The notes below the pieces were generated by a model. It did not search any database. It was not told where the DNA came from and was given only the letters and a program-made list of their open reading frames with translations. A stretch of 64,000 nucleotides of DNA from positions 33,878,249 through 33,942,248 of the forward strand of contig NC_089858.1 of NCBI RefSeq assembly GCF_036373705.1. The letters are read 5' to 3'. The position numbers were made by a program, and so were the translations under genes. The stretch's first letter is position 1. Each line of letters opens with the position of its first letter. Positions 10,745 through 20,748 of this stretch are shown piece by piece. The stretch is from Amia ocellicauda (taxonomy: Eukaryota > Chordata > Actinopteri > Amiiformes > Amiidae).

Positions 10745-13700
10745 ATGATCTTCCAATTGTATTTTCTAGTTCTGAGTGAGTATGTTTTCTTTTTTCATTG
10801 CCAGTATTATTTAAACAAGAATTAATGTTTTTACAAATGCTGTTGCTCTTAATTTTAATCGTATTATCTCACACTGTATGTCTTGCAATTATTAACTGAT
10901 ATTTACATTGACAATTACAGTTGGGGTTGAACTGGGACCAGTACATGCAGGTATGTTACGGTTATTATTATTTTACTGCTGTATTTACTCATTCGGTGTG
11001 ACTGAACCAGAGGCAGTATGTTCCTCCATGCTGCCCGAGACGTATACTTGTGCTGGATAGGATAGGATACATAGGATTTATAGCAATTGGAGCGTGCTGA
11101 AACTGTAACTGCACCGGTATTAATATAGTGACACAATCAGATAAAACAAAGAAATTCAATGCTTTTGTATCATTTTCATATGCTCTCTGTATCTGTTCTC
11201 TCCAGGGACAACATGCTCATTGGGATAGTGGAGCCTGTGAGGGTCTCATGCGATGTTGTAAAATTAAAAGCCCCAATATTTCAGTTCTTGCATCATCTTG
11301 TTCTAGAGTCAGTATGGATTGTTTATTGCTTCTCTCACAGATGCATCCATTTGTCAAACTTTGTCGTACTACAATATTTTATTATTATTAGTTGTAGCAG
11401 TAGTAGTAGAAGTAGTAATCTTATGAATTATTATCAATATTACTTCACTGTAAGTCAACACCACATGTAATTAACAGGCTTCCATGTGTTTGACCCACAG
11501 AATTGCGTACGACACTCTCTATTGAAGCAGTGCAAAAGCTCTTTAATATAGAAGACAGTGTTGTTTTTCGCTGTCAGTCTAACAAGGGATCACTCTGCCA
11601 TTTATACACCGATGGAAGCCAAGTCCCTTTCAGATCAGTGCCATTCAGGACAGAGTACCAGCACTGTCACCTCTCTGTGTCTGCGGAGGAGCTGCTGGAG
11701 GAGAGAGGCTCTCAGCTCCGCACTGAGGTCTCTGTGAGCTGCGCTGTGGAACTGACGATGGATGGAGAACCAAATATTGTTCACTACAGTGACACTGTGA
11801 CAGTAGAGATAGCTGGTGAGTCAGCTGCTTGTCACAATTTTAATGTCTGCAATTGTACGATATTATTATTTCAAATGTATTATGTTTTTTAGCAGACATG
11901 TCACTGTTAACTGAATTATATCATCACTTATTGTTTATATTTGAATAAAAAAAGCAGAGACGGATCTTCTGTTTGCATTTCCCACAGACAGGTTTAGCAA
12001 ATTTGGAAGACCTCGTGTTGAAGTGGATCCCCAGCTTGTCAACGAAGACGACCTCATCCGAGTGCTCTGTCTCGCTGGGACAGGAATGCGCTGCTTCTTC
12101 TACAATGGCAACAACAAAATGCCATTCAATGCAGTGGTGTTCAATGAGACGTCAAAGGCTTGCAGCCTGACTGTGCTGGGGAAGGATCTGCCGTCAGAGA
12201 GACACAGAGGGAACAGCTCTGAGACCCTGCTGAGCTGTGCTGTGGAGGCGAAGCTCGGGGAATCCACAGTGAAGTCACGACGCAGCGAGAGCGTCAAGGT
12301 AGAGGTGGTTGGCAAAGGTTAGTGACAACATAAGACTATTAATTCTCCCCTTTATTTTTTTTGTTCACCCCTTTTATCATTTTAAATACTCACTCCTGGA
12401 CTAAATCAATAATTAAACTTTGATCCATTCACCCTGCCAGTCCAGCCAAAGAAGAACATTTTGGAAAAAAAAATGTGCCGCATTTGCCAGGTTGGATTGG
12501 CAGACAGTTCAGAGTTCTGATTGAATCCGAGTCTCAGTTGAACATTTCAAACCACAGTCCAGATACTGTAGATTTGCTCTTGTGAACCGATCGCAGATTT
12601 CATTTAATGTGCAAATCATTCAGTGTTTTGTCTGGTCTGCAGGTCCGCGTGCAACTGAGGAGACTACAGTAGAAACTGGTGAGTTTACATTTGTCCTGTG
12701 TTAAAAAGGCAGGGCAATGAGATATTAACTCCATTGTAAGACTGCGGTGTTTGTGAGCTGTGCTGTTGATGTGAGAATGGAGGGACACAGTGTAAACTCA
12801 CCTGGAAGCCAGAACAGGAGAATAGAGGTTACCAGAGGGTCTTCATCATTTACAGTGGCTCTCAAAAGTATTCACAACCCTTGTGGACTTTTCCACATTT
12901 CATTGTTACAACATGAAATCAGAATGGATTTAATCAGGAGTTTCTGCCACTGATCAACACAGCAAATGTCCATAATGTCGAAGTGATACATATCATCTTG
13001 CAGACTTCCAGGATTTCTCTGTACTTTGCTGCATACATTTTGCCCTCTATCTTTACAAGGTTTCCAGGCCCTGATGCAGAGAAGCATCACCATAGCATGA
13101 TGCTGCACCACTGTGCTTCACCGTAGGGATGGTGTTCTCAGGATGGTGTGCGGTGTTAGGCTTGTGCCAAACGTAGTGCTTAGCGTTCAGGCCAAAAATC
13201 TTGATTTTGAGAAGGCTTCATCAGACCATACAATCTTCCTCCACTTGGTCTCAAAATCTCCCACATGACTTATGGTAAACTCTAGCTGAGATTTGATGTG
13301 AGTTTTTTTTCTCTCCCATATAGGCCACTTTTGTGAAGCACCTGGGCTATTGTTGCAATCTGCACAGTGTCTCCCAGCTAAGCTGTGGAAGACTGTAACT
13401 CCTTTAGAGTTGCCATAGGCCCCTTGGTGGCCTCCCTGACTAGTGTCCTTCTCACCCGGATACTCAGTATTTGAGGACGGCCTGATCTAGGCAGATTCAT
13501 AGTTGTGCCATATTCTCTCCATTTCTTAATAATGGACTTTACTGTGCTCTGGGGGATATTCAATGTCTTGGAAATGTTCTTATATCCTACCCCTGATTGA
13601 TTGTTGAAGAGCCTTATTCCGGATTTTCTTTGAATGATTTGGATTTTCATGATGTAGCTTTTGTTAGGAATTGTACTAACCAACTGTCAGACACCCCAGA

Positions 13701-16700
13701 GACAAATGTTTTCACCACAGCTCAATCAATTATGCATTCACGTATTTTCTGTTTTGTATTTGTAATTAATTTAGAACAATTAGCAGATTATATTTTTCAC
13801 TTTGACATTATGGACTTTTTCTATGTTGATCAGTGGCAATGAGTCCAAGGGGGGTGAATACTTTTGAAAGCCACTGTATGCTTCTGAACCTGTAAAAATA
13901 CATTGTTTTTGGTAGCACCACCAGAGGAGAATATATATATTGTTATAGATCTATATATATACACAGCATACACTGGATTCAGGTCATTTTAGGTCAGAAA
14001 GTTAGAAGTCAGAAAATCTGTTTGAATGACACTACAATCTTTCTCTGCAGCTCGCAAACAAATCAACAATTTCTTAAATTTTAATTTAAATTAATAAAAT
14101 GGCATTAATAATGGTGGGGTGGTGAGGGATGGAGGCTCAGAGACAGACTGCAGGTACTAAAACAAGACTTTTATTTATAAAACAAAGGAAACAGGCACGA
14201 GGGCTGAACAAAAGACACCCCAAAACCCAAACTAATAAACAATACAAAAGACACACACAGCTGGTCAATGGACTTCACTCTGCCAAGAAACCCCCAAAAC
14301 ATCAAGCCCAAACAAAACAGCACAAGCAACACTGTGCTGACTCCCACACCCAACCCAACTCCACACCAACACTCACCCTCCTAAGGAGCTCCTGGGAGCT
14401 CATCAGGGTCAGGCAGGGACTGCAATTTTGGTGTCTGTGAGCTGTGCCGTGGAGCTGGTTATAGAGGGAAAAATAATACCCTCCCAGCACAGCAACAAGA
14501 TCACAATAGAGGTGGAGGGTAAGGACACAGGGCTCTGTCTTCATTTCCTTTTCATAAATCTTTCACATTTTCAGTACATGTATATGAATAGTCTTAGCAG
14601 TGTAAACTGTCTCTGTGTTCTTGTGCTCTTCTAAAGTAATGACATCTTTATTTTCTATATAAAACTGCTGCTGCTTTTTTAGTGTATCACTTCCCTCCTA
14701 GATTAGACTTGACAATACATATTACAGGCTGGGGGTTCAAGATTTATGTGAGAATCACTAAATACTAAACTGCTCACTACTACTGATAAGAATACAGTGA
14801 AACTGAACACATATCTATTTATCTTGAACGATAATCCTGTGTTCAATAATACAATTGCACCAGTGCTTTACTCTCATAGCCTAGATGAGCTTTTGTTTTG
14901 TTACAACTCTTGAAGAATCAGACTTCTGGATGTTTCAGGTTAAATTAATAAAATGGTTTGTTTCAATATAAATGATTGTCTTCATAGACTGTAGAAAAAA
15001 GATTAAACACATGTACATTTCAATATCATAGAAGGTGCTGGGTATCGAAAAAGATCATACAATAAAAAGAAAGAAATACCTGCACACTTACTACAGCTCC
15101 AAAAAATAAAAAATATTTATTCAGCCCATGCTTCACGGGTTTTTAGTAACGTTTTGATCTACCAGAGATCTTCATCAGGATATGAAACACATTTGCAAAC
15201 CGTCTGGTTAAATACACAGGTGATTAAAAACACAAATTATTAAATCTCATTAATGAGAGTTAATACACATCATCTTGACACAATTCCATCAAAATACCTG
15301 CTAACATAGTTTCTTTAATAATCATTTTAAGTTGATAAATACCACAAGACACCAGTGGCGGCTGGTGGGGCAATTTTCTGAGGAGGCTGAGGTGTAAATT
15401 GAAATTGATCATTAGCTATGACAAAACAATATTAGACTATCACCTTTTTTGTGATAATTAGGCTCCTATATGCAGATATTATATAAAGATTTGATAACTA
15501 ACAACACATGAGCGAAGCCTAGTTCAGGCCTGGCACTCGGGCAGCGCGTCATCTCGCTCATCATTGTGTAGCTGCTCAGCCCATAGGTTCATGTACGATA
15601 AGGTGGCAGTATAGAAGTTGCACAGATACAGTGAGGGAAAAAAGTATTTGATCCCCTGCTGATTTTGTACGTTTGCCCTCTGACAAAGAAATGATCAGTC
15701 TATAATTTTAATGGTAGGTGTATTTTAACAGTGAGAGAAAGAATAACAACAAGAACATCCAGAAAAACGCATTTCAAAAAGTTATGCATTGATTTGCACG
15801 TTAATAATTGAAATAAGTATTTGATCCCCTATTAATCAGCAAGATTTCTGGCTCCCAGGTGTCTTTTATACAGGTAACGAGCTGAGATTAGGAGCACTCT
15901 CTTAAAGGGAGTGCTCCTAATCTCAGCTCGTTACCTGTATAAAAGACACCTGTCCACAGAAGCAATCAATCAATCAGATTCCAAACTCTCCACCATGGCC
16001 AAGACCAAAGAGCTGTCCAAGGATGTCAGGGACAAGATTGTAGACCTACACAAGGCTGGAATGGGCTACAAGACCATCGCCAAGCAGATTGGTGAGAAGG
16101 TGACAACAGTTGGTGCGATTTTTCGCAAATGGAAGAAACACAAAATAACTGTCAGTCTCCCTCGGTCTGGGGCTCAATGCAAGATCTCACCTCGTGGAGT
16201 TTCAATGATCATGAGAACAGTGAGGAATCAGCCCAGATCTACACGGGAGGATCCTGTTAATGATCTCAAGGCAGCTGGGACCATAGTCACCAAGAAAACA
16301 ATTGGTAACACACTACGCCATAAAGGACTGAAATCCTGCAGCGCCCGCAAGGTCCTGCTGCTCAAGAAAGCACATGTACAGGCCCATCTGAAGTTTGCCA
16401 ATGAACATCTGAATGATTCAGAGGAGAAGTGGGTGAAAGTGTTGTGGTCAGATGAGACCAACATCGAGCTCTTTGGCATCAACTCAACTCGCCGTGTTTG
16501 GAGGAGGAGGAATGACCCCAAGAACACCATCCCCACCGTCAATCATGGAGGTGGAAACATTATGCTTTGAGGGTGTTTTTCTGCTAAGGGGACAGGACAA
16601 CTGCACCACATCAAAGGGACGATGGACGGGGCCATGTACCGTCAAATCTTGGGTGAGAACCTCCTTCCCTCAGCCAGGGCATTGAAAATGGGTCGTGGAT

Positions 16701-19700
16701 GGGTATTCCAGCATGACAATGACCCAAAACATACAGCCAAGGCAACAAAGGAGTGGCTCGAGAAGAAGCACATTAAGGTCCTGGAGTGGCCTAGCCAGTC
16801 TCCAGACCTTAATCCTATAGAAAATCTGTGGAGGGAGCTGAAGGTTTGAGTTGCCAAACGTCAGCCTCGAAACCTTAATGACTTGGAGAGGATCTGCAAA
16901 GAGGAGTGGGACAAAATCCCTCCTGAGATGTGTGCAAATCTGGTGACCAACTACAAGAAACGTCTGACCTGTGTGATTGCCAACAAGGGTTTTGCCACCA
17001 AGTACTAAGTCGAAGGGGTCAAATACTTATTTCCCTCATTAACATGCAAATCAATTTATAACTTTTTTGAAATGCGTTTTTTTTCGGGATTTTTTTGTTG
17101 TTATTCTGTCTCTCACTGTTAAAATACACCTACCATTAAAATTATAGACTGATCATTTCTTTGTCAGTGGGCAAACGTACAAAATCAGCAGGGGATCAAA
17201 TACTTTTTTCCCTCACTGTACGCGTACACTCACCATCCCTTGCTGTATTATTCTGTGCTTCTGCCACCCTCCACCATCCCCATCTCCTCCGTGTTGTCTG
17301 TATGTTGCTATCAATCAGGGGGATTTTTACTCTATTTGCTTCCTGTCTCATTTTCTATGTATGTGCTCGCTAATGCTAGAGGCAGGGAGTGCTTCATCTG
17401 TGTACATCCAGTCTGCCAAAGTCCAACCTATTTCCATGTCTATCGTATCAATAAATGGTCAAATCAAGACGTGAGTTTCTTGACTGAACTTAAATCTTGC
17501 CCATCACCAACACTTGTCAAAGTAGAAAATTATTAGAACAAATCACAGTGTTGTCTATAGACTATTATCAATCCAATACAATAATTTATTAAAGTGTGAA
17601 TGGAGGGCCCCATTCGGTCTAACATTTCTACTCCCCTATTTGTAGATGAACTCCATCCTCCGCTCCTTCATTATCACAAATTTATAAATTAAAGTTCTAC
17701 AAAAACTGCTCCGTCCTCCCTGTTATAGTGTAATACTAAGTTCTGGAGTTGGTCACCCAGCATTTTTTATTTCTAATTGCTGATCAAATGGTAGCTTTCC
17801 AAAATTATTTTGTAACAAATAATCCACACTAGCAATTACAGCCATGTTGGCTAAAGTGAGGTTTTGCCGCTCTCTCTCCCAACCACTGGCAGGCTTGTTT
17901 CAATGTTATAATGGAAGCTAATTGGTTTAGGAATGGGAGATCAATGCTTATTGGTTATTTATGCTGAAGGAGGCACAATTCAATTTGCCTCCCTTCTGCC
18001 TTTTCTGAAAGCGTTTTTGATGGAAACAAATGACGTTGCAATATTTGAACATCCATTCTAATTGGTCAATTTAGTAACGACAGGAGCCATTATGCTTTCA
18101 GCCTCCTCTGGCCTGCGTGCAATACGATCAATGAATATGGGCGTACGATATCGCCTGCGTATCTTGGAAAATGTAAAAGAGAAAAAATCTCTATATATAT
18201 TATGGTCATCGTCATCAAGGTATGAACAATTTTGTAAGAAATTTTATTGCTTTAATTACGATCATTTCTGAGTAATTTTTAAGGAGGCTCAGCCTCCCTT
18301 GCCTCCTCTGACCAGCTGCCACTGCAAGACACAGGTTTAAATCATTAAGTCATGGCACAAGAAATCACACATTAATAAATACACAAGATACATGCAATTT
18401 AATTTAAACCAGTTAAACATCAGCAAGGGTTATTTTCTTGTATTTTTAAAGATTAATCATATCCCTAATAAAATCCATACAAGTTTACAAATATATTTTC
18501 CCACACAAAAAAGGTTTTAAATCAAATTCTTCATTAAGTCCTTTGGGAGACATTGTATTTAAATAGTAAATCCAAAATGTCTCTCAGCATAACAGAAATC
18601 AATGTCCCCCCCTTCTTGATGTCTTATGGCATTCAATCCCTATATATTTTAAGGATGCAATAGGGATGTTTTCTCTGTAAAAAATGTAGTGCCACTGCAT
18701 TCAATAAGTCTTGTCTATGTATGCTGCTTCTGTGTTCGCTGATCCTAGTCTTAAGACTCCTTTTTCTTTTACCAATGTATGCTAGACCACAGGGACATTT
18801 AATCATATAAATAACATTTTGTGTATTATGAGTGATAATGCCTTTAATTGCAATATTTGTTACCAGATACAGGATGACAAAATGAGGAACATTTGTAGGT
18901 AAAGTTACATTGTGTACAGTGTCAACACTTATAATTACCATCAGGGATATCGCTAAATGCAGGGGCGGTCCTTGAAAATCTCTTTAAAAGAAGGGTCAGA
19001 ATTTATGATGTGCTAGTGTTGTCTAATAACCTTCTTAGAATTGAGTCCTAAATATGAATATTTTTTAATACATTGTACTGGTTGAACATGTTCCATCTTT
19101 TCTTTAGGTTGTAAATTATCTGTGAGATAGAAATAAATTTATGAGTTGCCGCGTCTATACAGTCTTCATAGATCAACATGTTACATTCACAAACATAATA
19201 GGTTCTCGTGTTCCAGGTGTTACTGAGTCACAGTTCTCTACACCTGAGAGAGGTGAGTATCTGTCCGGGGTCAGAGAGTGTGCAGTGAGCTGCAGTGAGA
19301 GTTTTATACTGATGAATTGTATTCTTTATTTATCTATCTTGCACCTCAGGGCAAATTGCTGCATCTCTGTGGTGGGGGGCTGGCGCTGGACTGCTCCTGA
19401 TGACTGCAGCAGTTCTGATCCCCTGTGTTCTCAGACACTGTGCGTAGATCTCCATCACTCTGACAGTACTGGCAGCTCTTCCCGCTCTGTGCAGCAGTCA
19501 CTGTCAAACTGAAACTGTTTCTCATAGAGACGTTTCACTTCATATTCCCTGCTGTAATGTGTGAATACAAATCACTGTTCCCCATATGAAAATGCTCATT
19601 CTTCATTAATGGAAAGAAACCTTAAAAGAAACACAAGAGCTTCCTTTATGCTACAACACTTGTTGTTTTCTCTTTTTCAGGGAGAAAAGCTCAAGCTAGT

Positions 19701-20748
19701 GAAAGGTGAGGATCCACTTCTAGAATTCCTATAAACCTTGATAACAAACAGAATCAGTGATTTTCTAAATGAATCCTTGACAAAGGATTCCTTTCCATAA
19801 CAGAAATCTCCATTAAAGAAATACATATTTTTATATTAATGGGTTATTTCCTTAAAACATGTATGGATCTATTTATTCATATTTAATTTCCCTTGCCTTA
19901 AAAGTACTATTTGATTTTCCATTTTGTCACCTGTTTAAAGACATACATGATTGTATATATATTTGCAAAAGTAAAAACATCACCAGACCCATTATATTAT
20001 ATTTAAACATATACATATATGTATTATATTTAAATATAATGGGTCTGGTGATGTTTTTACTTTTGCAAATTACAGAACAGAAGTTGATTAGTCTGTAGGT
20101 CTTACTCTATTAAATGTCTTCTTCAGCAGGATTCAGGGAAATGGATACACTTTGGATGTCTGTGAATGTAAGTAGTTGCAGAAAAGCCTTGACAGACTCC
20201 CGAAAAGTGTCATTCTGTGCATCGTGTGTTAAATATGCAGATTTGCAATCCTTGCTTTTATTGTTGTGTTTCAGATGCCACTATCACTGCAGTACAACAA
20301 CAGCCTGAACCGGTAAGCAGATGCTTGAAAACATTTCTGAATTGGATATAATGAAAGATAATTATTTTATTGTCAGTTCCAACTGACGATGAGAAATTCA
20401 CATGAACACCAAACAGCTGTTGCTAAACAGGTTACTTCCCTGCTGACAAACAAACAATTAGCCCATTTGAAGTCATATTTCACTGACAGTGTATTTATAG
20501 GTTAGCGCAACAGTCTTGGTTCATACACTCACTGGCTACAGGCAGGGTTTTTTATAGCAGTGGTTAAGTTGCTCTCAGATGCACTCAGCCTCTAAGAAAC
20601 GTTTCCCCTTCATTGGTCTCCTCAGTGTCTACAGGAGGTCAACACCGAAGTGTTGTACAGCACTGTGCAATACAAAAAACACCCGAAGAACGTATCCAGA
20701 GAGATTCAGTTTCAAGAGCAATCTGAATACGCCACCACAATGTACTGA
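10745..20748 (+). CDS. Receptor copy C: two-domain Ig-like transmembrane receptor with ITIM-type tail
   Basis: Eleven exons join in frame with canonical GT-AG borders: 10745-10775, 10921-10950, 11501-11815, 11988-12317, 12643-12678, 19217-19252, 19350-19439, 19681-19705, 20130-20167, 20275-20312 and 20626-20748. They give 363 residues. Residues 1-20 are a signal peptide ([10 protein letters not shown]...). Ig-like domain 1 spans 21-125 and domain 2 spans 126-235, each with four cysteines. The stalk is 236-259. The membrane segment (260-289) contains [18 protein letters not shown]. The tail (290-363) carries CEYATI (Y311), a strict ITIM VLYSTV (Y334) and SEYATTMY (Y358, Y363). ITIMs recruit SH2 phosphatases, so an inhibitory leukocyte receptor is the natural reading. 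The 6.5-kb intron before 19217 is filled with transposons, and a stalk exon present in copy B has been deleted from it. The ligand and orthology are unknown. Confidence 0.74.
12738..12836 (+). pseudogene. Half Ig-like domain fragment in copy C intron
   Basis: The frame reads [17 protein letters not shown] and ends NRRIEV, matching only the last two strands of the family's Ig-like domain. No acceptor and no first half are present. It abuts a Tc1 relic that begins at 12853. Confidence 0.6.
12853..13876 (-). mobile_element. Tc1-like transposon relic (1,024 bp)
   Basis: TA dinucleotides flank inverted ends CAGTGGCTCTCAAAAGTATT and, on the right, AATACTTTTGAAAGCCACTG. On the minus strand 13683-13378 reads [20 protein letters not shown] and [11 protein letters not shown], the paired DNA-binding domain and GRPR-like hook of Tc1 transposases. 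The catalytic part is shortened and full of frame breaks, so it is inactive. Confidence 0.85.
14125..14425. other. Unidentified insertion before the second half Ig-like fragment
   Basis: This A- and C-rich block (ACAAGACTTTTATTTATAAA, then CACACCCAACCC) has no counterpart in the other receptor copies and no coding signal. Its class was not recognised. Confidence 0.35.
14426..14518 (+). pseudogene. Second half Ig-like domain fragment in copy C intron
   Basis: The frame reads [18 protein letters not shown] and ends ITIEVEG, followed by a GT donor context. It corresponds to the last strands of the receptor's Ig-like domain; the first half is replaced by unrelated DNA. Copy C therefore once had more Ig-like exons than the two it retains. 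Confidence 0.62.
15857..15951. repeat. Perfect 43-bp inverted repeat upstream of the Tc1 transposase
   Basis: Arms 15857-15899 and 15909-15951 are exact reverse complements separated by 9 bases. Each arm contains a TATA-box-like TATAAAAGACACC or its complement, so the transposase leader is mirrored. Confidence 0.9.
15938..15944 (+). promoter_or_regulatory. TATA box of the Tc1 transposase gene
   Basis: TATAAAA lies 51 bases before the transposase ATG, in the right arm of the inverted repeat. Confidence 0.55.
15995..17008 (+). pseudogene. Tc1 transposase with two in-frame stops
   Basis: From ATG at 15995 (in the context CCACCATGG) the frame is continuous to TAA at 17006-17008 over 337 codons, except for TGA at 16568-16570 (replacing the Trp of the MLWGCF motif) and TGA at 16847-16849 (a CGA-to-TGA type change). 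Paired-type helix-turn-helix segments lie at residues 1-110 ([12 protein letters not shown]). The catalytic core includes VLWSDETN (first Asp), HDNDPKHTA (second Asp) and [11 protein letters not shown] (Glu). The product cuts and rejoins element ends. The two stops make it inactive. Confidence 0.92.
18633..18941 (-). pseudogene. GIY-YIG endonuclease domain of a Penelope-like element
   Basis: About 100 residues remain, with the VIY and AYIG strands, the [11 protein letters not shown] helix with Arg, and a terminal [13 protein letters not shown] segment. This domain cuts target DNA during retroposition. The upstream reverse transcriptase part is gone, so this is a relic rather than a host gene. 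Confidence 0.72.
19961..20070. repeat. 110-bp hairpin (38-bp perfect arms)
   Basis: Arms 19961-19998 and 20033-20070 are exact reverse complements beginning ATTTGCAAAAGTAAAAACAT, with a 34-base AT-rich loop. It lies in an intron of receptor copy C, about 60 bases before the 38-nt tail exon at 20130. It is probably a small palindromic MITE. Confidence 0.88.

Larger units (their letters stand above)
15629..17218 (+). mobile_element. Tc1-like transposon, full length (1,590 bp)
   Basis: TA target sites flank at 15627-15628 and 17219-17220. The inverted ends begin CAGTGAGGGAAAAAAGTATT and end AATACTTTTTTCCCTCACTG. Length and structure are those of a complete Tc1-family unit. The transposase frame inside has two stops, so this copy is structurally complete but not self-sufficient. 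It sits within the hAT-like element. Confidence 0.95.
15353..18324. mobile_element. Non-autonomous hAT-like element with 8-bp target duplication, carrying a Tc1 insertion
   Basis: The left end starts CAGTGGCGGCTGGTGGGG; read inward, the right end is CAGTGGCAGCTGGTCAGAGG. The flanking direct repeat is CAAGACAC at 15345-15352 and 18325-18332. An 8-bp duplication is the hAT signature. Without the Tc1 at 15629-17218 the element is about 1.38 kb and has no transposase frame. Its target is the Penelope-like element. Confidence 0.82.
14989..19161 (-). mobile_element. Penelope-like retroelement, 5' truncated, host of a nested insertion
   Basis: A minus-strand frame at 18941-18633 encodes a GIY-YIG-type nuclease domain ([17 protein letters not shown], then [12 protein letters not shown]), as in the C-terminus of Penelope-like elements. 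On the same strand the 3' part, now left of the nested insertion, runs through ATCTCTGGTAGATCAAAACG to the region near 15030. An 11-bp direct repeat GTCTTCATAGA flanks the whole at 14978-14988 and 19162-19172, a plausible target duplication. Alignment of the flanks to copy B, which lacks the element, supports these limits. The reverse transcriptase is missing. Confidence 0.68.

Noticed and set aside
14412-14520. Functional third Ig-like exon of receptor C
   Set aside because: Only the second half of the domain is there, with no splice acceptor; the phase is compatible, but half a domain would not fold.
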